A stretch of 22,195 bases of DNA from Methylococcaceae bacterium (GTDB lineage: Bacteria > Pseudomonadota > Gammaproteobacteria > Methylococcales > Methylomonadaceae): NCBI GenBank assembly GCA_021647145.1, contig JAKIVF010000055.1:1-22195 (forward strand), in the 5' to 3' direction. The position numbers were made by a program, and so were the translations under genes. The notes under the pieces are model-generated. The model saw only the letters and a list, made by a program, of their open reading frames with translations. It made no database searches and was not told the origin of the DNA. This document shows, piece after piece, positions 17,178 through 22,195 of this stretch; position 1 is the first letter of the stretch, and each line of letters begins with the position of its first letter.

Positions 17178-17305
17178 ATTTTCTCCTTTAAGTAAAAAAT
17201 ATAGAATACTGTAAAAGTATTACATTTTTATGAAAAAACATATGACACAGGCTGAAGTCAAATGTTCAAAATTACACTCTGATTTTCTTATTACACCAAT
17301 TTCTA

Positions 17306-17779
17306 ATGGATAAAAAACATGAGCAGTTTCTACAAAGAGCTATTGACCTAGCTTGTAATAATGTAAGAAATAGTAACGGTGGTCCTTATGGAGCAGTGAT
17401 TGTAAAAAAAGGGGGGATTATTGCTGAAAGTGGCAATCGCGTTACCATAGATCTTGATCCGACAGCACATGCAGAAATATTGACCATTCGATTGGCATGT
17501 AAAGCCTCAAATGACTTTAGATTAATCGGCTGTACTTTATATTCTAGTTGCGAACCGTGTCCTATGTGTCTAGGTGCAATTTATTGGGCAAGACTGGAAA
17601 AAGTATATTTTGCATGTGACCGCCAAGATGCAGCGCAAGCTGGATTTGACGATCACTTTATCTATGAAGAGATTTTATTACATCCAGAAAAGCGTCATAT
17701 CCCTATGTTGCAGATAGAGCGACCGAATGCACAAAAGCCTTTTCTTGATTGGAATGCAAAAAAAGGGATGTCCTATTAA
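17306..17779 (+). CDS. guaD: guanine deaminase (cytidine deaminase superfamily)
   Basis: Zinc-dependent deamination of guanine to xanthine in purine salvage or catabolism. At 157 aa it matches the small Bacillus-type GuaD rather than the large amidohydrolase type. Zinc ligands are His55 and the CxxC pair Cys85/Cys88 in SCEPCPMCLGAIYWAR; the proton-shuttling Glu57 is in HAE. The segment DAAQAGFDDHFIYEEI and a C-terminal FLDW closely follow Bacillus guanine deaminase and differ from tRNA adenosine deaminase TadA. Its start faces away from the PsiE-like gene across about 130 bases that should hold both promoters. It ends 15 bases from the opposing secreted-protein gene. Confidence 0.88.
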   Translation: MDKKHEQFLQRAIDLACNNVRNSNGGPYGAVIVKKGGIIAESGNRVTIDLDPTAHAEILTIRLACKASNDFRLIGCTLYSSCEPCPMCLGAIYWARLEKVYFACDRQDAAQAGFDDHFIYEEILLHPEKRHIPMLQIERPNAQKPFLDWNAKKGMSY

Positions 17780-17794
17780 TTTTGAATCAGTGGT

Positions 17795-18235
17795 TTATTC
17801 GGTTTCTTCAGACTTTGTTGGCTCCGAAGTATTACTAATTTTAATCAACCAGCCATCTTGGGAAATACATGGGCTACCTTGGGTTTTGGCTCTAAGTTTA
17901 ATACGGGCAAATTTGCCATTTAAAATAGCAGGTAGTTTGGCAGATACTTGGAAAAAACTATTTTTGTCAACAATATTTAATTCAAGCGGCTCATTTTTTG
18001 CAAATGCCGTGATAGTCGTAGGATCCGCATATCCAGAGACAGTAAACTCAATTTCGGATTCAGGTTCAACTTCTGGAACAGGTTCCCCTTTAACTTGTTC
18101 TGGCGGATTCAAATCTCTAAATTTTGGTGGTTTGCACTCTCTATCTGGAGTCCCTGGGTCATAAGCAAGGACATTATTTGAAAGTAGTATAATTCCTAAG
18201 ATACCAAATTTTTTTAAGCTTTTTATTATTTTCAT
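17795..18235 (-). CDS. secreted acidic protein of unknown function, 146 aa
   Basis: The Sec signal peptide is clear: basic MKIIKSLKKF, hydrophobic GILGIILLS, and a cleavage site after NVLA (residue 24), so the mature protein is periplasmic or outside the cell. After it come a Pro/Glu-rich linker (residues ~28-62) and a beta-rich domain (FTVSGYADPTTITAF onward) with a Ser/Thr/Glu-rich tail. Two cysteines (Cys34 and the one in SPCISQDG) could form a disulfide. Homologous domain not recognised. ATG 18235 has AGAGA about 8 bases upstream. Confidence 0.75.
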   Translation of the reverse strand: MKIIKSLKKFGILGIILLSNNVLAYDPGTPDRECKPPKFRDLNPPEQVKGEPVPEVEPESEIEFTVSGYADPTTITAFAKNEPLELNIVDKNSFFQVSAKLPAILNGKFARIKLRAKTQGSPCISQDGWLIKISNTSEPTKSEETE

Positions 18236-18279
18236 TTTTTTATCTCTGTTGTAAATATTTATATAAACCTAGAAAGATT

Positions 18280-18306
18280 AGTTGGGTGCTAAGATTTTAC
18301 CCAACT
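18280..18306. other. stem-loop upstream of the secreted-protein gene
   Basis: AGTTGGGT (18280-18287) pairs exactly with ACCCAACT (18299-18306) around an 11-base loop. There is no T-run on either side, so it does not look like a standard terminator. It lies 45 bases upstream of the reverse-strand start at 18235 and could be an operator or an mRNA leader hairpin. Confidence 0.4.
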
Positions 18307-18334
18307 CATTGAATATCATATGTAATCAGATTTG

Positions 18335-18487
18335 TTAGGACTCACTCATTAGGTGAGGAATAAGCACTCCATAGTTTTGTGAAGAAATCTGCTCAAATAA
18401 TCCTGCAGAATCATTCTTGACAAAGACTATGGCCAATATATGCGAGTGATTCTTTGTATTAAAGCATAAGAAACCGCTAAAGCTTAT
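18335..18487 (-). pseudogene. degraded reading frame, unrecognised
   Basis: A 50-codon stop-bounded frame on the reverse strand has no ATG near its beginning. It reads FSGFLCFNTKNHSHILAIVF and then a segment ending LIPHLMSES. The residue mix is protein-like. Upstream on the same strand (toward 18570), a second short frame starting MSRVYIEVKQGG ends at a TGA in a third of the available space. Together they suggest a decayed gene just downstream of the HD-GYP relic. No family is recognised. Confidence 0.25.
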
Positions 18488-18667
18488 TTACCCAGATTTT
18501 CACCAAACTCCATGTTCGACTGATTTTTCTAGGATAAAGCCTCCTTGTTTCACTTCAATATAGACTCTACTCATTTTTAAAAAAAAATTCAAGAATAGGC
18601 GTATAAAAATTGTCAGTGCACTAGCAACTAAATGGTCTAAAACAAATGTATTTTGTTTGTATGATTC

Positions 18668-19193
18668 TTAGAAACTCATTTGAATTTTAAGCATTATATC
18701 AACAAGTTCAGGGAAAAATTCAGCGCCTCGTTGGTCTTTGATGTATTCAACATATTTTTCTACACTTCAAACCTTTTTGTAGCATCTTTTGTAAGTCAAT
18801 GCATCAAATACACCTGCTAAGGTAACTATTCGCCCATGGATATAAATTCTGCATCCGTGACGGCGTGAAGTACAATTGACGAAGATATCCCGACACATTC
18901 CGCTTTTCATGGTGTTCATGGGCAATGATAGTGACTGTTTTAATAAGTCTACATTTAGAACCAGATAATAATTTATAAGCACTACTGGAATGAATTTTTA
19001 TCACCTCAAATTCATCTTCTGTATATTTCCCTGGCTTATGAAGACTTTTGTAAGGAACCGTTATTTTTCCAATAATATGCATCGAGGATGCGTGAAATAG
19101 AGTGTCAGCATCTTCTTTGCTCATACTCGGGTGGAAATGTGCCAATAAAGAGCATATTTCAACCACTCGGTGTACAAACCAATTTTTAGACAT
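18668..19193 (-). pseudogene. HD-GYP phosphodiesterase domain, inactivated
   Basis: Relic of an HD-GYP protein, the family that hydrolyses cyclic di-GMP. From ATG 19193 (ribosome site GGAGAG): VHRVVEICSLLAHFHPSM, then ASSMHIIGKITVP where intact members have MHDIGKIGVP, so the HD dyad is HI. Next come KPGKYTEDEFEVIKIHS and HEHHEKRNVSGYLRQL, where HHEKWDGSGYP is expected. The frame is then lost near 18850-18875, and the homology continues in another frame as HGRIVTLAGVFDALTYKRCY. In that frame a TGA replaces a usual Trp after YKKV, and VEKYVEYIKDQRG follows to a TAA at 18668-18670. At least three independent lesions make it nonfunctional. About 175 aa in all, so only the catalytic domain was present. 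Confidence 0.88.
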
Positions 19194-19449
19194 AACTCTC
19201 CTGTCAGGATACTTCTTATAAGCCTGGTTTCTTGTTTAAGCCGTCTTTTTTTGTTCTTCGAGTATATTTTTCTTGCTCTGTCCCGCACAATACAGCCAAT
19301 TTTATGAATATTTCAAGTTTTGGGAGTATTCTGGTTTGACTTGAAGATCGCCCTAGTCATATCAATAACTTACAAGGATATTGAATTGTATCTGAATTTT
19401 ATGTTAATTAACCTTCAAGATAATGTTTTATCATAAGTACATGTGATTA
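19194..19449. other. spacer between HD-GYP relic and RAYT element
   Basis: This 256-base AT-rich stretch has no open frame on either strand. It must contain the former promoter of the HD-GYP relic. I found no continuation of the WYL regulator here, so that gene is not simply interrupted by the transposase; its 3' part is missing. Confidence 0.4.
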
Positions 19450-20356
19450 GGGGTCAGGTCTTTATTTTTGCATTAACCCTATTAGTGCTGCTATTCTTCC
19501 TAATATGGCAAGACCACTAAGAATAGAATTTGCAGGTGCTTTATATCACGTTACTTCAAGGGGTGATGGGCGAGAGGACATCTACCTGAAAGATGAAGAC
19601 CGAGAGCTGTTTATGACAGTGCTGGGAGAGTGTTGTGATTTGTTTAATTGGTCGGTTCATTCTTGGTGTCAAATGACCAATCATTATCATTTGTTAGTTG
19701 AAACACCTGATGCAAACCTCTCAAAAGGCATGCGTTATTTAAATGGTGTTTATACACAGCGGTTTAATCGATTGAACAGTTGTACCGGTCATGTTTTTCA
19801 AGGTCGATACAAAGCTATTTTAGTGGAAAAAAATGCTTATTTGCAGGAATTGTCTCGTTATATTGTTTTGAATCCAGTGCGAGTGGCTATGGTAGAAGGT
19901 GCTGAAAACTGGAAATGGAGCAGTTATGCTATTACGGTGGGAACCGAACATTGCCCAAAATGGTTTGATCGAGAATGGGTGCTAGGGAGTTTTGGAAAAA
20001 CAGAAAAAACAGCGATAAAACACTATATGCAGTTTGTTGCAAATGGGGTGGGGCAAGCATCCCCTTGGGTAAAGTTGAAAAATCAGATTTACCTTGGCTC
20101 TGATGGTTTTGTGGATAATGTTCAATTGAATATATCGAAAAAGAACTTGTCAGAGATACCTAAAATACAGAAAAGAGCAGTGCCTAAAACACTTGAACTC
20201 TATGAAAAAGAGTCTGGCGGAAGAAATGAGGCTATCGTTGTTGCCTATAGAAGTGGGGGCTTTACTTTAGCCGAAATCGGAGAGTATTATTCTCTACATT
20301 ATTCTACAGTTAGCAGAATTATTCATAATGAAATGCAAGAGTAAAGACCTGACCCC
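19450..20356 (+). mobile_element. RAYT (REP-associated tyrosine transposase) element
   Basis: The element is bounded by a perfect 15-bp inverted repeat: GGGGTCAGGTCTTTA at 19450-19464 and TAAAGACCTGACCCC at 20342-20356. This end sequence accompanies this class of Y1 transposases in many gammaproteobacteria. The right repeat begins inside the stop region of the transposase gene. The left one is 41 bases before its start. No target-site duplication can be recognised. On the right the element runs straight into a tandem array of its end sequence. Confidence 0.85.
19505..20344 (+). CDS. REP-associated tyrosine transposase (Y1/HUH)
   Basis: The 279-residue single-strand DNA transposase of the TnpA_REP (RAYT) class appears intact. 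The start MARPLRIEFAGALYHVTSRG is the standard family opening. The metal-binding HUH motif is His60-Tyr-His62 in TNHYHLLVET, and the probable nucleophile is Tyr119 in ELSRYIVLNPVR. The C-terminal part adds a helix-turn-helix (FTLAEIGEYYSLHYSTVSRI, about 253-272), as in the longer RAYT subgroup, likely for recognising its end sequence. ATG 19505 lacks a clear ribosome site. The stop overlaps the right inverted repeat. Confidence 0.93.
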   Translation: MARPLRIEFAGALYHVTSRGDGREDIYLKDEDRELFMTVLGECCDLFNWSVHSWCQMTNHYHLLVETPDANLSKGMRYLNGVYTQRFNRLNSCTGHVFQGRYKAILVEKNAYLQELSRYIVLNPVRVAMVEGAENWKWSSYAITVGTEHCPKWFDREWVLGSFGKTEKTAIKHYMQFVANGVGQASPWVKLKNQIYLGSDGFVDNVQLNISKKNLSEIPKIQKRAVPKTLELYEKESGGRNEAIVVAYRSGGFTLAEIGEYYSLHYSTVSRIIHNEMQE

Positions 20357-20430
20357 GTAGTTTGTGTGACCCCGTAGTTTGTGACCCCGTAGTTCTGTGA
20401 CCCCGTAGTTTCTGCGTAGTTTCTGTTTTC
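20351..20430. repeat. tandem array of GACCCCGTAGTTT units
   Basis: Four near-identical units start at 20351, 20368, 20383 and 20399 (17, 15, 16 and 17 bases). All share GACCCCGTAGTT and differ in the following 3-5 bases (TGTGT, TGT, CTGT, TCTGC). A fifth, lacking GACCCC, starts at 20416 (GTAGTTTCTG) and merges into the WYL remnant. The first unit begins inside the transposase end repeat, so the array looks like repeated copying of the element terminus plus flank. Confidence 0.85.
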
Positions 20431-20812
20431 AACTGGGATGGTACTGCGCTTAGCACCTCCTTCGCACGATTGAAATAAGGTCTTAATAAATCTAAAGTAG
20501 CTTGTGGCAAAACAGGGGTTAAATAAGATTCTGCCATTTGAAATGCTAATGCCGTAACCGGCTCCATTCTGGGTAAATCCTGGCTGGCAGCATGCTCCAT
20601 CCAAAACCAAAAATGCTTTTTCTGCCCTGCGTTTCAAAACTTAATGGAAAAACACCGCATAATTTAATCAGATCACGCTGAATAGTTCTAATATCAAAAC
20701 CTTAACTGATTATAATGTTTTTTAAATCAGTTGCGCTGATTGAACGTGGATAACGTGGTATTTTAGAAAGCATTAACCACTGCCTATAAAGTGTATTCAC
20801 AGTACGGCTCAT
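20422..20812 (-). pseudogene. WYL-type transcriptional regulator, 5' remnant
   Basis: ATG 20812 opens MSRTVNTLYRQWLMLSKIPR and an N-terminal winged-helix region ending in FDIRTIQRDLIKL, a DeoR-like helix-turn-helix typical of WYL-domain regulators. A TAA at 20702-20704 interrupts it at codon 37, where Gln (CAA) is likely original. Beyond ETQG the homology jumps frame (HFWFW, then MEHAASQDLPRMEPVTALAF, MAESYLTPVLPQATLDLL). It ends after VPSQLKTE at the GACCCC array. The WYL domain proper is absent. There are thus a nonsense codon, a frameshift and a 3' deletion at the transposon side. The family assignment rests on N-terminal and linker resemblance. Confidence 0.75.
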
Positions 20813-20836
20813 CAATAATATCCAAAATTAATCATA

Positions 20837-20870
20837 GTCTCTTAACTATAGGAGGTATTGAGTCGTTTAC
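20837..20870. repeat. 34-bp direct repeat, copy 1 (upstream of WYL remnant)
   Basis: Begins GTCTCTTAACTATAGGA and ends GAGTCGTTTAC. It matches the copy at 21458-21491 in 30 of 34 positions. The differences are confined to the six central bases. On the reverse strand it lies 25 bases upstream of the regulator remnant and contains TTAGTA-17-TATAGT (the TTAGTA extending just past the repeat), a passable sigma-70 promoter. It could be an operator/promoter or a recombination leftover. Confidence 0.75.
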
Positions 20871-20922
20871 TAATACATAATTCCTGACACTTTAAATTAA
20901 AGATGTTCTTTTGAATTTCAAG

Positions 20923-21420
20923 TCAATCAACAATGATTGTGACCATATCTTTTATCCCACTATATGATTCAGGTCTTCTTGGAAAATCAATACAATACTT
21001 GGCTATAGATTCTGATGCTTGTTTAAATTCGTTACTATCAAAAGGGATAGAGAGGCTTAAGTTTTTCATATCAACATCTTCATTTTTCTTAAACCAATGG
21101 GTTTTTGACTCTAAATAAAAGCAAACCTTAAGAGTTTTTTCGGTTTCTAAACCTGTATATTTAAAATGCAAGTTCGGCTCAAGAAAGAATAAGTCTTTTG
21201 ATGTATCAGGCTTATCAATAATATCTGTAAAAAAATCTCTTAAATCTTCAAGCTCATCTGTTAACATCGAGGGGTCAATAGTCTTCCAAGTCCCCATTGG
21301 ATGAGTAACAAAAGTAGTAATATTTAACCAATTTGAATCGTAACTATCTTCCTCCTGAGGAAATTCATACCCAGAAACCTCAAATGTAACTGAGAAACCA
21401 TTTTTATCTGTTAGTTTCAT
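20923..21420 (-). CDS. WapI-like immunity protein
   Basis: The 165-residue cytoplasmic acidic protein has an opening (FEVSGYEFPQEEDSYDSNWLNI) and continuation (FVTHPMGTWKTIDPSMLTDELEDL, then LEPNLHFKY) that resemble the WapI family of contact-dependent-toxin immunity proteins. In those a conserved GYEFP-DSNWL region begins a beta-rich fold. No cognate toxin gene lies in the window, so this would be an orphan immunity gene. ATG 21420 has no strong ribosome site (AAAAAGCGT upstream). Its upstream region carries the second copy of the 34-bp repeat. Family call is from memory of the motif pattern. Confidence 0.6.
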   Translation of the reverse strand: MKLTDKNGFSVTFEVSGYEFPQEEDSYDSNWLNITTFVTHPMGTWKTIDPSMLTDELEDLRDFFTDIIDKPDTSKDLFFLEPNLHFKYTGLETEKTLKVCFYLESKTHWFKKNEDVDMKNLSLSIPFDSNEFKQASESIAKYCIDFPRRPESYSGIKDMVTIIVD

Positions 21421-21457
21421 ACGCTTTTTCTATATTGAGTTAGCTTAAACAAGCATT

Positions 21458-21491
21458 GTCTCTTAACTATAGGACATAGCGAGTCGTTTAC
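21458..21491. repeat. 34-bp direct repeat, copy 2 (upstream of immunity gene)
   Basis: Partner of the repeat at 20837-20870. On the reverse strand it contains TATAGT with TTGTAA 16 bases before it, about 45 bases upstream of the immunity-gene start. A shared promoter/operator for the regulator and the immunity gene is therefore plausible. Confidence 0.75.
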
Positions 21492-21785
21492 AAAAAATAT
21501 GTGTTTTTCTGTGTATCAATAAATGTGAGGAAACTCTATTGCATACAATTTAATAAGGTTTATGAAAATTTTTACCCTTAATTTATTATTATTTTTGACT
21601 TAACTTGTAAACCAGATGAGCGATAGCGTTATCCGGCATTTTTCTGGCAGTAAACTACGAGCCAACCAATTTTACGTAAAGCCTATTTTTGTGACGGAGT
21701 ATTTTTTATTGCTATTTTAAACAATAATTATAGGTTTTTAAGCTAGATTTCTATGGATATATATCAAAATTAAAAAGAACATAAA
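21492..21785. other. spacer with a small hairpin, no gene
   Basis: AT-rich stretch before the DUF262 fragment. A GC-richer island at about 21612-21680 contains CGATAGCGTTATCCGG, a near palindrome, flanked by CCAGA and TCTGG. It may be a small repetitive element, but I see only one copy. No open frame of note. Confidence 0.35.
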
Positions 21786-22142
21786 ATGGAAGCATCTTCA
21801 ACAATAAATAAAATGTTAGCAGGAAATAAGATATTTGTTCCTTCATATCAAAGAGCATATTCTTGGGAAAGTCCATCTGGCCAGAAAAACCATAGAACAC
21901 AGACGGATGAATTTCTATCTGATTTAGATGACTATAATAAAAGCGGCTCCCAAACATCTTATTATTTTGGGCATTTTTTGTTCGAAAAAAAATCAGATAG
22001 TGAATTTGGTGTAATAGACGGCCAGCAAAGATTAACAACTATTGTAATATTCCTATCGGCATTATTTACTCGGTTAGAATCTATATTTAGCACCCCAAAT
22101 AGTCAAGACAATTATTTCAAATTTCTTATTCCTAAGTTTTAA
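21786..22142 (+). pseudogene. DUF262 (GmrSD N-terminal) domain, truncated
   Basis: ATG 21786 begins a 118-residue frame with clear DUF262 marks: FVPSYQRAYSWE near residue 17 and GVIDGQQRLTTIVIFLSALF near residue 80. Both are essential parts of the ParB-like/DUF262 nucleotide-binding domain found in type IV restriction GmrS and in several antiphage proteins. Intact members are several hundred residues long, so the stop at 22140-22142 cuts the domain early. The sequence just beyond reads as the end of another, oppositely oriented frame, suggesting insertion or deletion here. A frameshift beyond the window cannot be excluded. ATG 21786 has AAAGAACA about 10 bases ahead. Confidence 0.8.
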
Positions 22143-22195
22143 GCCGCCTCATCTAGCCAGTTATTGAGTAAAATATCTTCTTTATAGACGTTCAT
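22139..22195 (-). CDS. possible C-terminal tail of a gene entering from the right edge (partial)
   Basis: The reverse strand is open from the window edge to a TAA at 22139-22141, reading 18 residues ending NNWLDEAA. It overlaps the stop of the DUF262 fragment. It could be the end of a transposase or other gene that truncated the DUF262 gene, but too little is visible to name it. An ATG coincides with the last three bases, so it might also be chance. Confidence 0.25.
   Translation of the reverse strand: MNVYKEDILLNNWLDEAA

Noticed and set aside
17727..18164. 145-residue forward frame overlapping guaD and the secreted-protein gene
   Set aside because: It lies antisense to the signal-peptide-bearing gene and overlaps the end of guaD; its composition (Ser/Gly-rich) fits a shadow.
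18767..18982. Separate 71-residue reverse-strand gene
   Set aside because: It is the shifted-frame part of the HD-GYP relic; its own first 25 or so residues are out-of-frame translation.
20351..20430. CRISPR-like array
   Set aside because: Units are 15-17 bases with only 3-5 variable bases between them, with no real spacers and no cas genes; it is a tandem repeat.
20319..20637. Two overlapping reverse-strand open frames reading through the GACCCC array
   Set aside because: They are the WYL remnant continued into the tandem repeats (TTGSQTTGS-type repeats are a translation artefact), not separate genes.
20837..21491. Integron attC sites flanking the immunity gene as a cassette
   Set aside because: The repeats lack the paired RYYYAAC/GTTRRRY core sites and the long inverted-repeat structure, and no integrase is visible.

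Overview
The window looks like an AT-rich gammaproteobacterial chromosome. The support is a cobalamin-dependent MetH, a pdxA-rsmA overlap, and UPF0114 (YqhA), DUF2970 and DUF6763-type small proteins, all typical of gammaproteobacteria. A methanotroph-like or sulfur-oxidiser-like lineage is possible, but nothing here fixes the genus.

Left part (1-2300). The C-terminal tail of a gene enters from the left edge. It is followed by a possible 53-residue lipoprotein, a reverse-strand tRNA-Arg(CCG) with encoded CCA, about 740 bases of AT-rich DNA without a visible gene, a small three-helix membrane protein, a perfectly palindromic terminator and a reverse-strand DUF2970 protein.

Core block 1 (2352-8291, forward). 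The genes are metH (methionine synthase), a UPF0114/YqhA membrane protein, a small glutaredoxin-like protein, and a class II fumarase whose start overlaps the glutaredoxin gene. Facing them tail to tail is a very large reverse-strand patatin-like phospholipase. Its catalytic Ser and Asp are separated by a membrane domain of about twelve helices. Upstream of it lies an unusual intergenic stretch with a 56-bp interrupted palindrome, a perfect (ATTT)14 microsatellite and a degraded reading frame.

Core block 2 (12381-17779). pdxA and rsmA overlap. They are followed by an acidic DUF6763-like protein, a P-loop ATPase/kinase-like protein and metA. metA is split by a -1 frameshift just before the conserved substrate-binding half, although both halves keep their catalytic residues. 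A PsiE-like membrane protein (reverse) and a guanine deaminase (forward) follow. metA (homoserine activation) and metH (final methylation) are the first committed and last steps of methionine synthesis.

Right part (17795-22195) is accessory and decaying. It contains a secreted 146-residue protein and an HD-GYP phosphodiesterase pseudogene with a mutated HD pair, a frameshift and a nonsense codon. Next is a complete REP-associated tyrosine transposase (RAYT) element with perfect 15-bp inverted ends and a tandem array derived from its end sequence. The element abuts the 5' remnant of a WYL-type regulator that carries several lesions. Beyond that are a WapI-like immunity protein, a 34-bp direct repeat in front of both the regulator remnant and the immunity gene, and a truncated DUF262 (GmrSD-type) gene. 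The right end looks like a worn defence/toxin-immunity island.
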